Notes: generated by a model from the letters alone, not told the origin. Positions 53,977 to 63,812 are shown, counted from the stretch's first letter. The stretch: DNA of 64,000 bases from Pseudomonas fluorescens (GCF_001307275.1 NZ_CP012831.1:6564501-6628500); one strand, 5' to 3'. Numbers and translations: made by a program.

Positions 53977-54216
53977 ATGAGAACGTTTGATCTGATTCGC
54001 GACTCGGTATTGCCCGACTTCCGTGAACGAGTGGCTGACTACTTGATCCAGTACGAAAGCGTGCTGTTGAGCAACACAGAACCCGACCCGGAGCTCAAGC
54101 GGGCCACGGCCAATCAACTGCGCGGTTATCTGCGTGGATTGAATACCACTCGGGTATTGGGCATGGCGGATTGGGAGGAGCTGGATCGGCGGGTGGTGGA
54201 CACCTGGCTTCAGTGA
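53977..54216 (+). CDS. Small conserved hypothetical protein
   Basis: This 79-residue protein is acidic and mostly helical (FRERVADYLIQYESVLLSNTEPDPELKRATANQLRGYLRGL). It has no signal peptide or membrane segment. The codon pattern fits Pseudomonas coding DNA. Function unknown. Confidence 0.6.
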   Translation: MRTFDLIRDSVLPDFRERVADYLIQYESVLLSNTEPDPELKRATANQLRGYLRGLNTTRVLGMADWEELDRRVVDTWLQ

Positions 54217-54246
54217 CCGGCCGGACATTCCGGGAATGTGTTCGAT

Positions 54247-55182
54247 TCAGGGTGTCAAGGGCGATTGCTCCCGCCGGGCAGGGCTGCGATCGCTCGCCGG
54301 CTGCGGCCCGACACTGGCTTGCGCCCTATCCACCAGCCGTTGCACCCAGGCGGCGTCCTGGTCATTGACCACCCCATAGCGGTTCGGCGGTAAAAACTTC
54401 CAGTGATGGGCGGCCTCCTCCAGACGCTTGAGTTCATCGGCAGACATCCAGTACGGCGTATCCACCAATGGCATCGGCGCACCGTCGAAACGCCGGCCCA
54501 ACTGCAGGTTCGTGCCGGGGGCGAAAGCCATCGCCAGTTGCTGCTGGGGTTGCAGCAGCTTGTCCGGCGCCGGCATTTGCCCTACTCGCCCGTAGCTGAA
54601 GTCCCCTGAGAACTGCTCCTTGAGCACCAGCCAGTACCCCGCCGCGGTCTTGGCCAGAATCCATTGCGACACACCGCTGTCCTGCACGCATTTCAGCTTG
54701 CCGTCGGTCCATTGCATGAGGGTGTTGCAGTCCGGGTCATAGTCGTTGGACCACAGGCTGATGCCGCGGATGAGGGTGTGGTGTTCGAGCTCGACCAGCC
54801 CTTGATCGGGCATCGATTGCCAATATCGCTTGGTCGGGTCGCGCTTATCGCGCAAGTAGTTATGCAGGCCCCAGGCAGCCATGAACAGCAAGGTGACGAG
54901 CACAAGCCAGCCAAGGGAATCCCCCACGATCCGGTCAAGGTCGACGCCTGGGGCGGATAACCCCTGATAGACCAGCAGCCCCAGCAAAAACGCGATGCCC
55001 GGCAACACCGGGCCCAGGCACAACGGCGGCACCAGCACCATGACCCAGCTGAAGCGATGCATGGTCGCACGCTCACGCGCCCAGGCCAGCTCCTGAGCAA
55101 GCATCGGCGCCCGCTCCCGAGGGCCGATGTCAGGATCGGGCGTCTGGAAACGCATGTACTGGGTGTAGGTGTCATCGCTCAT
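54247..55182 (-). CDS. Uncharacterised membrane protein
   Basis: This 311-residue protein has two or three membrane segments near residues 45-77 and 91-108 and a soluble C-terminal half. It is charged at both ends. It resembles no enzyme family I know. It stands alone between a small hypothetical gene and a DUF2269 gene. Confidence 0.7.
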   Translation of the reverse strand: MSDDTYTQYMRFQTPDPDIGPRERAPMLAQELAWARERATMHRFSWVMVLVPPLCLGPVLPGIAFLLGLLVYQGLSAPGVDLDRIVGDSLGWLVLVTLLFMAAWGLHNYLRDKRDPTKRYWQSMPDQGLVELEHHTLIRGISLWSNDYDPDCNTLMQWTDGKLKCVQDSGVSQWILAKTAAGYWLVLKEQFSGDFSYGRVGQMPAPDKLLQPQQQLAMAFAPGTNLQLGRRFDGAPMPLVDTPYWMSADELKRLEEAAHHWKFLPPNRYGVVNDQDAAWVQRLVDRAQASVGPQPASDRSPARREQSPLTP

Positions 55183-55366
55183 GGATCGGATCTTGTCCTT
55201 GAAGTCATCGTGTTAGACACACGTTCATGCCCATCGCCCAAACTCGCTTCACCCGCCCCTTGCTCAAGCCAGGCTAGACAGTGGTCCTGTTCGAGCATCC
55301 GGATCACGAACGACGTTTCTTGAAGATATCCACGCCTGGGAACAACCCGGCGGAACGGATCGATAT

Positions 55367-55861
55367 TTAGACCAGTAGTCGCTCGATCCACTGCTGTGGC
55401 GTCATCTTCGTCACCATGATCGACACAATGACAAACATCCCCAAAAAGCCCAGAACCCCCATCCAGAACCACTTCTGATACACGGTTGAGTATCGATCAT
55501 CGAGCGTGCGCCCATCCCCTAGCGCGCTCGACGCCATCACGTATAACCGCTTCTGGAACACCAGCACAGGCAGCCACAACGCCCCCACGCACAGGAAAAT
55601 GATCAACGACGTCATGATCCATTCCGTAGTCAGGGGAAGTCCGGCCAGTCTCGTTAGCAGGTAACCCGTCACTATCTGAATGAAACCCGCCGGCGTGGTA
55701 ATCCAGGTATCGAACCGGACAACCGTCCTGGCCACATGGGCAATGACCTGCGGATTGGCGGTGCGGCTGGCGGCGATCAGGTAGAGGTAGGATCCCATGC
55801 CGAAGCCGAACAGGAAAATGGCAGCGATCACATGGATGTACTTCAAGCACAGATAGAGCAT
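55367..55861 (-). CDS. DUF2269-family integral membrane protein
   Basis: This 164-residue protein has four membrane helices and the family opening YLCLKYIHVIAAIFLFGFGMGSYLYLIAAS. The ATG at 55861 lies 2 bases beyond the stop of the upstream saccharopine-dehydrogenase-like gene, so the two are co-translated. In many proteobacteria DUF2269 proteins sit next to such oxidoreductases; the joint function is unknown. Confidence 0.85.
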   Translation of the reverse strand: MLYLCLKYIHVIAAIFLFGFGMGSYLYLIAASRTANPQVIAHVARTVVRFDTWITTPAGFIQIVTGYLLTRLAGLPLTTEWIMTSLIIFLCVGALWLPVLVFQKRLYVMASSALGDGRTLDDRYSTVYQKWFWMGVLGFLGMFVIVSIMVTKMTPQQWIERLLV

Positions 55862-55863
55862 GG

Positions 55864-56991
55864 TCAACCCTGCCCGTCAGAGAAATGCACAGACAGGCTG
55901 AGGTTTTGCGGATCGTTGATGGCGGCCATGTATTCGTCGACGGTGATTTCACCCACACAGGCCCGAGCTCCGGGTTCGGGCAGATACCCTTGGGCGACTT
56001 TCGCCGCCAAGGCAACGGCTGCACAGCTGGGAATTTCCGGCCCTTTGTCGTTCATGGCGGTGAGCTGCACGTTCAACGACAACGGCTCGCCGTCGGCACC
56101 GATACCATGGACATCGATGTACATTGCGCTTTTGCCATCGCCAAGTCGTTCGAACCAGAGCCCACACCGATGAAGCCTGGCCGCCCAAGGGAGATGGTCG
56201 CGCACCAGCCCCATCCTCATTGCCTGGGCCAGCAGGTAGTTGGCAATGCCGCCGAGCTTCAGGCCTGCGCCGGCCTTGAAGCTCAGGTTCAGGGCGCCAT
56301 AGCGGCTGGCGAAGATATCCATGTCCGGCACGTCGACATTGGCCAGTACCCGGGTGCCCATGTAGCGCATTCTGCGAAGCGTCAGATCCTGCCATCCCAG
56401 AACCTCATGCACCCGGCCATTCCTGAGTTGCTTGATCGGCTTGCCCGCATAGGCGAGAACGCCTTCGACGGTGGACAAGCCCGGCATTTTGGCCGAAGAA
56501 GAAATACCATGCTCGATCGTGTCGATGCGTTTAAACCGATGCCGCTGCTGATCAATGAGGGCGGCCGAGAGCGTTGGCACTGAGCTGCAACCACTGAGGA
56601 TCGCCACGCCTGCCTGTTTTGCCCGGGTGTCGAGTGCGCTAATGCCGGTGACGAAGGCTCTGCTGTCCGACAGGTCGCAGTAATTCACGCCGGCGTCGAT
56701 GCAGCTCTCGGCGACGGCATAGGATTGCCCTTGAAAGGGGCCGCCGGTATGAATGACCCATTGGATGTTCATCAAGCCAAGGACAGATTTGAAGCCTGGG
56801 CCCATGGCGTCGCCGCACCAGCTTTCACATGCCATGCCCGATCGGGCGTTCAACTCATCGACTTTGCGCTGCAGTTTTTGGGCGTCGCGCCCCGAAATCA
56901 CCAACTGTACGCCTGGCATCACCACCAGGTGCCTGGAAACGATACTGCCGAAATTTCCATACCCACCGACCACCATGACCCTGAGCGTCAT
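55864..56991 (-). CDS. Saccharopine dehydrogenase-like NAD(P)-binding protein
   Basis: This 375-residue protein has a Rossmann motif VVGGYGNFGSIVSRHL and the family segments VIHTGGPFQGQSYAVAESCIDAGVNYCDLSD and GCSSVPTLSAAL. These mark the saccharopine-dehydrogenase-like superfamily rather than true lysine-pathway enzymes. It is coupled to a DUF2269 membrane protein. Substrate unknown. Confidence 0.85.
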   Translation of the reverse strand: MTLRVMVVGGYGNFGSIVSRHLVVMPGVQLVISGRDAQKLQRKVDELNARSGMACESWCGDAMGPGFKSVLGLMNIQWVIHTGGPFQGQSYAVAESCIDAGVNYCDLSDSRAFVTGISALDTRAKQAGVAILSGCSSVPTLSAALIDQQRHRFKRIDTIEHGISSSAKMPGLSTVEGVLAYAGKPIKQLRNGRVHEVLGWQDLTLRRMRYMGTRVLANVDVPDMDIFASRYGALNLSFKAGAGLKLGGIANYLLAQAMRMGLVRDHLPWAARLHRCGLWFERLGDGKSAMYIDVHGIGADGEPLSLNVQLTAMNDKGPEIPSCAAVALAAKVAQGYLPEPGARACVGEITVDEYMAAINDPQNLSLSVHFSDGQG

Positions 56992-57069
56992 TCCATCCGT
57001 CCCTAAATATTCGATGAAGCCCGCAACCTTGCCACAAGGACGACGCGGTGGTGTAGCCCTTGTGGCAGA

Positions 57070-58257
57070 TCATTGAGTTCCCGCACTTGCCCCCTGCTGA
57101 TACTCCCGGGGCGTGCAGCCGAATTCGCGGCGAAACACCGTGTGCAGGTATTGCGCCGATTTGAAACCGCAATTCTGGGCGATGTCGGCAATCGGTGCGT
57201 CGGTGTTTTCCAGCCCGTTGGCGGCGGCGGTCAGCTTGAAGCGCAGGATTTCATCGTGGACGCTGCAGCCCCGCTCCTTGCGAAAATGCGCTTCCAGCGA
57301 TGAGCGCGATATCCCTACATAAGCCGCCACCTGGGCCGTCTTGATGCCCTGGCAGGCGTATTGGCGGATGAAGAGCAGTGCCTGCATGACATAAGGGTTG
57401 CCCAACGGTTGATGCAGGCTCGACACCTGCACATTGATCGCATCTGGTGGGATCAGAATCTGTGTGCCCGTGGACGGCATGCCGTGCAGCATTTGGTGGA
57501 GCAGGCGTGCGGCGGTCCGACCCATGGTCTCGGTGCCCTGGATCACCGAGCTCAACGGCACCCGCGTCAGGCTGCGGGTCAGCGGGTCGTTGTCGATACC
57601 GATCAACGCCACTTGCTCCGGCACGGCGATCCCGGCGGTCAGGCAGGCTTGCAGCAGTTGCCGGGCGCGGGCGTCGCTGACGGCGATGATGCCGATGGGC
57701 TTGGGCAGGCTTTGCAACCAGGCGATCTGCTGTTCGACGGCGCTGTCCCAGAGCGGTGCGCTGGTGCCCATGCCGCGATAGACCTCGGCCGGCAGGCCGT
57801 CGCGCTGCACCAGCCGGCGAAAGGCTTTCTCCCGTTCCTGGGCCCAGCGATTGGCTTGTGCTTCAGGCAGGCTGAAACAGGCGAAGCGGGTCAGCCCGGC
57901 CTCGATCAGGTGTTCGTAGGCCAACCGCATCAACGCGTCATTGTCGGTGGCGACATAGGGGATGCCCTTCGGGTAGGCGCGTTCATCCTGATAGGAACCG
58001 CCCACCGCCACCACCGGCAGCTTGATCCCGGCCAGCGCCTCGCCGATCAGCGGGTCGTCGAAGTCGGCAATGATCCCGTCGCCCTGCCAGCGCTCGATGC
58101 CTTTCAAGCGGCAGAGAAAATCCTCCTCGAGAAACAAGTCCCAGGACGCACGCGTGCTGCTCAAGTAGTTGCCGATACCGCTGATGATGCCGCGGTCGTA
58201 GATCTTGCTGCCATTGAACAACAGCGCGATGCGGTGAACGGGCGGGACGGTTTTCAT
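57070..58257 (-). CDS. xylR: Xylose operon activator XylR
   Basis: This 395-residue regulator has a LacI/periplasmic-binding-type sensing domain (residues 10-270; RIALLFNGSKIYDRGIISGIGNYL opens it). A C-terminal AraC-type double helix-turn-helix follows (KTAQVAAYVGISRSSLEAHF and APIADIAQNCGFKSAQYLHTVFRREFGCTPREY). This is the architecture and length of E. coli XylR (392 residues), which binds D-xylose and activates xylA and xylF. It is divergent from xylA with a 155-bp intergenic region. Confidence 0.95.
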   Translation of the reverse strand: MKTVPPVHRIALLFNGSKIYDRGIISGIGNYLSSTRASWDLFLEEDFLCRLKGIERWQGDGIIADFDDPLIGEALAGIKLPVVAVGGSYQDERAYPKGIPYVATDNDALMRLAYEHLIEAGLTRFACFSLPEAQANRWAQEREKAFRRLVQRDGLPAEVYRGMGTSAPLWDSAVEQQIAWLQSLPKPIGIIAVSDARARQLLQACLTAGIAVPEQVALIGIDNDPLTRSLTRVPLSSVIQGTETMGRTAARLLHQMLHGMPSTGTQILIPPDAINVQVSSLHQPLGNPYVMQALLFIRQYACQGIKTAQVAAYVGISRSSLEAHFRKERGCSVHDEILRFKLTAAANGLENTDAPIADIAQNCGFKSAQYLHTVFRREFGCTPREYQQGASAGTQ

Positions 58258-58317
58258 TGGTTTAACCCTGTGCCGGTGGACACAGACTAGGCGCGCGGCC
58301 GACGAATCTCAATACTC

Positions 58318-58344
58318 AAAATCGAACTGCCCGTTGGTGATTTT
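58318..58344. promoter_or_regulatory. Inverted repeat in the xylR-xylA promoter region
   Basis: AAAATC and GATTTT form an inverted repeat with 15 bases between them, two helical turns centre to centre, midway between the divergent xylR and xylA starts. It is a candidate XylR or global-regulator site; the assignment is inference. Confidence 0.4.
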
Positions 58345-58412
58345 CATAATCAGCAGCCACGGGGCCGGCGTTAGTATCGAGACACCGCCAAGAATAAAAA
58401 GGAAACCCGCAC

Positions 58413-59729
58413 ATGCCGTACTTCCCCGGTGTCGACAAGATTCGCTACGAGGGCCCCGCCAGCGATTCGCCGCTTGCCTTCCGTCACTACGACGCCAACA
58501 GACTGGTGCTCGGCAAACCCATGCGCGAACACCTGCGCATGGCGGTCTGCTATTGGCATACCTTCGTCTGGCCGGGGTCGGATGTGTTCGGTGCCGGCAC
58601 GTTCAAGCGCCCGTGGCAGCACGCCGGGGATCCGATGGAAGTGGCCATCGGCAAGGCCGAAGCGGCCTTCGAGTTCTTCTCCAAGCTGGGCATCGACTAC
58701 TACTGCTTCCACGACACCGATGTCGCCCCGGAAGGTGGCTCGCTCAAGGAGTACCGCAACCACTTCGCCCAGATGATCGACCACCTGGAACGCCATCAGG
58801 AGCAGACCGGGATCAAGCTGCTGTGGGGCACCGCCAACTGCTTCAGCAACCCACGCTTTGCCGCAGGCGCCGCCAGCAACCCCGATCCGGAAGTGTTCGC
58901 CTGCGCCGCCGCCCAGGTGTTCAGCGCCATGAACGCCACCCAACGCCTCAAAGGCGCCAACTACGTATTGTGGGGCGGTCGCGAAGGCTACGAAACCCTG
59001 CTCAATACCGATTTGAAACACGAGCGCGAGCAACTGGGCCGGTTCATGCGCATGGTGGTCGAGCACAAGCACAAGATCGGCTTCAAAGGCGACCTGCTGA
59101 TCGAACCCAAGCCCCAGGAGCCGACCAAGCACCAGTACGATTACGACAGTGCCACGGTGTTCGGCTTCCTGCAGCAGTTCGGCCTGGAAAACGAGATCAA
59201 GGTCAACATCGAAGCCAACCACGCCACCCTCGCCGGGCACAGCTTCCACCACGAGATCGCCACAGCCGTCTCCCTGGGGATCTTCGGCAGCATCGACGCC
59301 AACCGCGGCGATCCGCAAAACGGCTGGGACACCGACCAGTTCCCCAACAGCGTCGAAGAAATGACCCTGGCCACCTACGAAATCCTCAAGGCTGGCGGGT
59401 TCGGCAATGGCGGGTTCAACTTCGACTCCAAGGTCCGGCGCCAGAGCGTGGACGATATAGACCTGTTCCACGGCCATGTCGCCGCCATGGACGTCCTCGC
59501 CCTCGCCCTGGAGCGCGCGGCAGCCATGGTCCAGAACGATCAGTTGCAACAGTTCAAGGACCAGCGCTACGCGGGCTGGCAGCAACCGTTTGGCAAGGCG
59601 GTGCTGGCCGGCGACTTCAGCCTGGAATCGTTGGCCGAGCACGCCTTTACCAACGAGCTCAATCCCCAGGCTGTCAGCGGTCGCCAGGAAATGCTCGAGA
59701 ACGTGGTCAATCGGTTTATCTACCCCTGA
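58413..59729 (+). CDS. xylA: Xylose isomerase
   Basis: This 438-residue TIM-barrel metalloenzyme interconverts D-xylose and D-xylulose. Class II features are visible: FHDTDVAPEGGSLKEY with the catalytic His, then LWGTANCFSNPRF, LIEPKPQEPTKHQYDYD with a metal-binding Glu, and KVNIEANHATLAGHSFHHE. AAGGA precedes the ATG. It is the first gene of the xyl operon. A REP element follows it before xylF. Confidence 0.97.
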   Translation: MPYFPGVDKIRYEGPASDSPLAFRHYDANRLVLGKPMREHLRMAVCYWHTFVWPGSDVFGAGTFKRPWQHAGDPMEVAIGKAEAAFEFFSKLGIDYYCFHDTDVAPEGGSLKEYRNHFAQMIDHLERHQEQTGIKLLWGTANCFSNPRFAAGAASNPDPEVFACAAAQVFSAMNATQRLKGANYVLWGGREGYETLLNTDLKHEREQLGRFMRMVVEHKHKIGFKGDLLIEPKPQEPTKHQYDYDSATVFGFLQQFGLENEIKVNIEANHATLAGHSFHHEIATAVSLGIFGSIDANRGDPQNGWDTDQFPNSVEEMTLATYEILKAGGFGNGGFNFDSKVRRQSVDDIDLFHGHVAAMDVLALALERAAAMVQNDQLQQFKDQRYAGWQQPFGKAVLAGDFSLESLAEHAFTNELNPQAVSGRQEMLENVVNRFIYP

Positions 59730-59733
59730 CAAA

Positions 59734-59778
59734 TGTGGCGAGGGGATTTATCCCCGCTGGGCTGCGAAGCAGCCCCCG
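59734..59778. repeat. Single REP element between xylA and xylF
   Basis: One copy of the GGCGAGGGGATTTATCCCCG-type REP with the adjoining GGGCTGCG-AAGCAGCCC hairpin lies 5 bases after the xylA stop. It has no inverted partner nearby. It may shield the xylA 3' end or attenuate read-through. Confidence 0.85.
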
Positions 59779-59933
59779 GAAGAACAAACTGATTTGTCTG
59801 CCCCATCAAAGAGGCCGTTACATTCTCGCGACAAATCTGTGCCCACGGTGTCCTGCAACGCTCTACAGTTCTACCCGGTATCACGCTCATCGTCAGGCAG
59901 TGTCTTTCAAACAACAATAAAAGGACGCACTAC

Positions 59934-60935
59934 ATGAAAACATTCAAACGTACCCTGCTCGCCGGCGCCCTCGCCCTGCTCTCGCTTCCGGTCATGGCCG
60001 ATGCGGCCCATCCGAAAATCGGTTTCTCCATCGATGACCTGCGCCTGGAACGCTGGTCGCGGGACCGTGACTACTTCGTCGCGGCGGCGGAAAAACTCGA
60101 CGCCAAGGTCTTCGTCCAGTCCGCCGATGCCAACGAGCAGAAGCAGATCTCGCAGATCGAAAACCTGATCTCCCGTGGCGTCGATGTGATCGTCATCGTG
60201 CCGTTCAACGCCACCGTGCTGACCAACGCCGTCGCCGAAGCCAAGAAGGCCGGGATCAAGGTCGTGTCCTACGATCGACTGATCCTCAATGCCGATATCG
60301 ACGCCTACATTTCCTTCGATAACGAAAAGGTCGGCGAGATGCAGGCCAGTGGCGTGCTGAAAGCCGCGCCCAAGGGCAATTACTTCCTGCTCGGTGGCGC
60401 GCCCACGGACAATAACGCCAAGGTCCTGCGCGAAGGCCAGATGAAAGTCCTGCAACCGGCCATCGACAAGGGTGACATCAAAATTGTCGGCCAGCAGTGG
60501 GTGAAGGAATGGAACCCCACCGAAGCCTTGAGCATCGTGGAAAACGCCCTGACCCGGAACAACAACAAGATCGATGGCATCGTCGCCTCCAACGACGCCA
60601 CCGCCGGCGGCGCCATCCAGGCCCTGGCCGCACAGAAAATGGCCGGCAAGGTGCCGATCTCGGGCCAGGACGCCGACCTCGCGGCGGTCAAGCGCGTGAT
60701 CGATGGCACCCAGACCATGACCGTCTACAAGCCACTGAAACTGATTGCCTCCGAAGCCGCCAAGCTCTCGGTGCAACTGGCGCGTAACGAGAAACCGACC
60801 TTCAGCTCGCAATACGACAATGGCAGCAAGAAAGTCGACACCATCCTGCTCACCCCTACGCCGTTGACCAAGGACAACATCGACCTGCTGGAAAAGGACG
60901 GGTTCTATACCAAGGCGCAGATCGCCGGGCAGTGA
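59934..60935 (+). CDS. xylF: D-xylose ABC transporter periplasmic binding protein
   Basis: This 333-residue protein has a Sec signal peptide (cleavage near VMADAAH). The XylF opening KIGFSIDDLRLERWSRDRDYF follows, as do QKQISQIENLISRGVDVIVIVPF and the sugar-binding-loop region SGQDADLAAVKRVIDGTQTMTVYKPL. It captures xylose for XylGH. AAGGA precedes the ATG. REP elements lie both before and after the gene. Confidence 0.97.
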   Translation: MKTFKRTLLAGALALLSLPVMADAAHPKIGFSIDDLRLERWSRDRDYFVAAAEKLDAKVFVQSADANEQKQISQIENLISRGVDVIVIVPFNATVLTNAVAEAKKAGIKVVSYDRLILNADIDAYISFDNEKVGEMQASGVLKAAPKGNYFLLGGAPTDNNAKVLREGQMKVLQPAIDKGDIKIVGQQWVKEWNPTEALSIVENALTRNNNKIDGIVASNDATAGGAIQALAAQKMAGKVPISGQDADLAAVKRVIDGTQTMTVYKPLKLIASEAAKLSVQLARNEKPTFSSQYDNGSKKVDTILLTPTPLTKDNIDLLEKDGFYTKAQIAGQ

Positions 60936-60967
60936 CCTGGGTGCACATCCTGGGTTAAGCAAAGTCC

Positions 60968-61059
60968 CTGTGGGAGCGAGCTTGTTCGCGATGGCGGCAG
61001 CCCATCCAATATGGGTGCAAGCTGAAACACCGCTATCGCGAGCAAGCTCGCTCCCACAG
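60968..61059. repeat. REPIN between xylF and xylG
   Basis: An inverted pair of GAGCGAGC-type REP elements lies inside the operon, between the binding-protein gene and the ATPase gene. One palindrome has a base change (CTTGTTCGC). Such elements can stabilise the upstream message. Confidence 0.92.
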
Positions 61060-61118
61060 GGGGCTGATTGACTTCAGGGTTCCTGCGTATGTGTGAGCCC
61101 ACTCTCATGAGTCCTGCC

Positions 61119-62675
61119 ATGTCCGACTACCTGCTGCAAATGAACGGCATCGTCAAAACCTTTGGTGGTGTCAAAGCCCTGAACGGCATCGATATCAAGG
61201 TCAGGCCCGGGGAATGCGTCGGCCTGTGCGGTGAAAACGGCGCGGGCAAATCCACGCTGATGAAAGTGTTGTCGGCGGTCTATCCCCACGGCACCTGGGA
61301 AGGCGAGATCATTTGGGACGGCCAGCCGCTCAAGGCGCAGTCCATCAGCGAAACCGAAGCCGCCGGGATCGTCATCATTCACCAGGAACTGACCCTCGTC
61401 CCCGACCTGTCGGTGGCGGAAAACATTTTCATGGGCCACGAGCTGACGCTGCCCGGCGGGCGCATGAACTACCCGGCGATGATCCACCGCGCCGAAGCCT
61501 TGATGCGTGAACTCAAGGTCCCGGACATGAACGTGTCGCTGCCGGTTTCCCAGTACGGCGGTGGCTACCAGCAATTGGTGGAGATCGCCAAGGCACTGAA
61601 CAAGCAGGCACGGCTGCTGATCCTCGACGAGCCCTCCTCGGCCCTGACCCGCTCGGAAATCGAGGTGCTGCTGGACATCATCCGCGACCTCAAGGCCAAG
61701 GGCGTTGCCTGCGTGTACATCTCCCACAAGCTCGATGAAGTGGCCGCCGTGTGCGACACCATTTCGGTGATCCGCGACGGCAAACACATCGCCACCACCG
61801 CCATGACCGACATGGACATTCCGAAGATCATCACCCAGATGGTCGGACGGGAAATGAGCAACCTCTACCCCACCGAACCCCATGACATCGGCGAGGTGAT
61901 TTTCGAGGCGCGCCACGTCACCTGCTACGACGTCGACAACCCCAGGCGCAAACGGGTCGACGATATTTCCTTCGTCCTCAAGCGCGGGGAAATCCTTGGC
62001 ATCGCCGGACTGGTCGGCGCCGGGCGTACGGAACTGGTCTCGGCGCTGTTCGGCGCCTACCCCGGCCGCTACGAAGGCGAAGTCTGGCTCAACGGCCAGC
62101 AAATCGACACGCGCACGCCGCTCAAGTCGATCCGCGCCGGCCTGTGCATGGTCCCCGAAGACCGCAAGCGCCAAGGCATCATTCCAGACCTCGGAGTGGG
62201 CCAGAACATCACCCTGGCGGTGCTGGACAACTACTCGAAACTGACCCGCATCGACGCCGAAGCCGAACTGGGCAGCATCGACAAAGAAATCGCGCGCATG
62301 CACCTCAAGACCGCGAGCCCGTTCCTGCCGATCACCAGCCTCTCCGGCGGCAACCAGCAAAAAGCCGTGTTGGCGAAAATGCTCCTGACCAAACCCCGCG
62401 TGCTGATCCTCGACGAACCGACCCGCGGCGTGGACGTCGGCGCCAAGTATGAGATCTACAAGCTGATGGGCGCCCTGGCGGCCGAAGGCGTGTCGATCAT
62501 CATGGTGTCCTCGGAGCTGGCCGAGGTGCTGGGGGTCTCCGACCGCGTCCTGGTGATCGGCGACGGCCAGTTGCGCGGCGACTTCATCAACCACGAACTC
62601 ACCCAGGAACAGGTGCTCGCCGCCGCGCTCAGCCATCCCGATGGCCATAACAATAATGATCGGAAGTCCGCGTAG
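61119..62675 (+). CDS. xylG: D-xylose ABC transporter ATPase
   Basis: This 518-residue protein fuses two ABC domains. The first has Walker A GENGAGKST, signature SQYGGGYQQLVEIAKAL and Walker B LLILDEPSSAL. The second has the usual degenerate Walker A GLVGAGRTE, signature LSGGNQQKAVLAKML and Walker B LILDEPTRGVDVG. I chose the ATG at 61119 (MSDYLLQMNGIVKTFGG) to match the family; an in-frame ATG at 61107 would add four residues. Its stop is immediately followed by xylH. Confidence 0.96.
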   Translation: MSDYLLQMNGIVKTFGGVKALNGIDIKVRPGECVGLCGENGAGKSTLMKVLSAVYPHGTWEGEIIWDGQPLKAQSISETEAAGIVIIHQELTLVPDLSVAENIFMGHELTLPGGRMNYPAMIHRAEALMRELKVPDMNVSLPVSQYGGGYQQLVEIAKALNKQARLLILDEPSSALTRSEIEVLLDIIRDLKAKGVACVYISHKLDEVAAVCDTISVIRDGKHIATTAMTDMDIPKIITQMVGREMSNLYPTEPHDIGEVIFEARHVTCYDVDNPRRKRVDDISFVLKRGEILGIAGLVGAGRTELVSALFGAYPGRYEGEVWLNGQQIDTRTPLKSIRAGLCMVPEDRKRQGIIPDLGVGQNITLAVLDNYSKLTRIDAEAELGSIDKEIARMHLKTASPFLPITSLSGGNQQKAVLAKMLLTKPRVLILDEPTRGVDVGAKYEIYKLMGALAAEGVSIIMVSSELAEVLGVSDRVLVIGDGQLRGDFINHELTQEQVLAAALSHPDGHNNNDRKSA

Positions 62676-63812
62676 ATGAATCAGGTCAAACAGCTGTTTT
62701 CCCGCTACAAAATGCTCGCGCTGGTGATCGCCGTGGCGCTGATCTGGCTGTTCTTCAGTTGGCAGACCGAGGGTGGGTTCGTAACCCCACGCAACCTCTC
62801 CAACCTGCTGCGGCAGATGTCCATCACCGGGATTCTCGCCTGTGGCATGGTGCTGGTGATCATCAGCGGCGAGATCGATCTGTCGGTGGGCTCGCTGCTT
62901 GGGCTGCTGGGGGGGCTGGCGGCGATCCTCGATGTGGTTTATCACGTCCCGCTGCTGGCGAACTTGAGCCTGGTGGCCTTGTGCGGTCTGGTGATCGGCT
63001 TGGGCAACGGCTACATGACCGCCTACCTGCGTATTCCATCGTTCATTGTCGGGCTGGGGGGCATGCTCGCGTTTCGTGGCGTCCTGCTGGGGGTGACCGG
63101 CGGCACCACCATTGCCCCGGTGTCACCGGAGCTGGTCTACGTCGGCCAGGGTTATTTGCCGCACACGGTCGGGACCGGGCTTGGCATCCTGCTGTTCGCC
63201 CTGACCTTGTTCCTGACCTGGAAACAGCGGCGCAACCGCGCCCTCCATGGCCTGGCGGCTCACTCCCTGGTGCGTGACGTGTTGCGCGTGGTGGTGATCG
63301 GCGCGGTGCTGGCCGGGTTCGTCTATACCCTCAACAGCTACGACGGCATCCCGGTACCGGTGCTGCTCCTGCTGATCCTGCTGGGGGTGTTCAGCTACGT
63401 CACCAGCCAGACCGTATTCGGCCGACGCGTCTACTCGGTGGGCAGCAACATGGAAGCCACGCGCCTGTCCGGCATCAACGTGCAAGCGGTGAAGCTGTGG
63501 ATCTTCGGCATCATGGGCGTGATGTGCGCCCTCGCCGGCGTGGTCAACACCGCACGCCTGGCCGCCGGCTCACCCTCGGCCGGCAACATGGGCGAACTCG
63601 ACGCCATCGCCGCCTGCTTCATCGGCGGCACCTCCATGCGCGGCGGTTCCGGCACCGTCTACGGCGCCCTCCTCGGCGCGCTGGTGATCACCAGCCTGGA
63701 CAACGGCATGTCGATGCTCGACGTCGACAGTTATTGGCAGATGATCGTCAAAGGCAGCATTCTGGTGCTGGCGGTGTGGGTGGATGTGAGTACGCGGACG
63801 GGGCGGCGTTAA
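62676..63812 (+). CDS. xylH: D-xylose ABC transporter permease
   Basis: This 378-residue permease of the ribose/xylose family has about ten membrane helices. It carries the hallmarks GMVLVIISGEIDLSVGSLLGLLGGLAA and GSGTVYGALLGALVITSLDNGMSML. The ATG directly abuts the xylG stop, so the two are coupled. No xylulokinase gene follows within the window. Confidence 0.97.
   Translation: MNQVKQLFSRYKMLALVIAVALIWLFFSWQTEGGFVTPRNLSNLLRQMSITGILACGMVLVIISGEIDLSVGSLLGLLGGLAAILDVVYHVPLLANLSLVALCGLVIGLGNGYMTAYLRIPSFIVGLGGMLAFRGVLLGVTGGTTIAPVSPELVYVGQGYLPHTVGTGLGILLFALTLFLTWKQRRNRALHGLAAHSLVRDVLRVVVIGAVLAGFVYTLNSYDGIPVPVLLLLILLGVFSYVTSQTVFGRRVYSVGSNMEATRLSGINVQAVKLWIFGIMGVMCALAGVVNTARLAAGSPSAGNMGELDAIAACFIGGTSMRGGSGTVYGALLGALVITSLDNGMSMLDVDSYWQMIVKGSILVLAVWVDVSTRTGRR

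Noticed and set aside
58334..59920. 528-codon frame overlapping xylA in another frame
   Set aside because: Arg/Pro/Gly-rich shadow translation of xylA.
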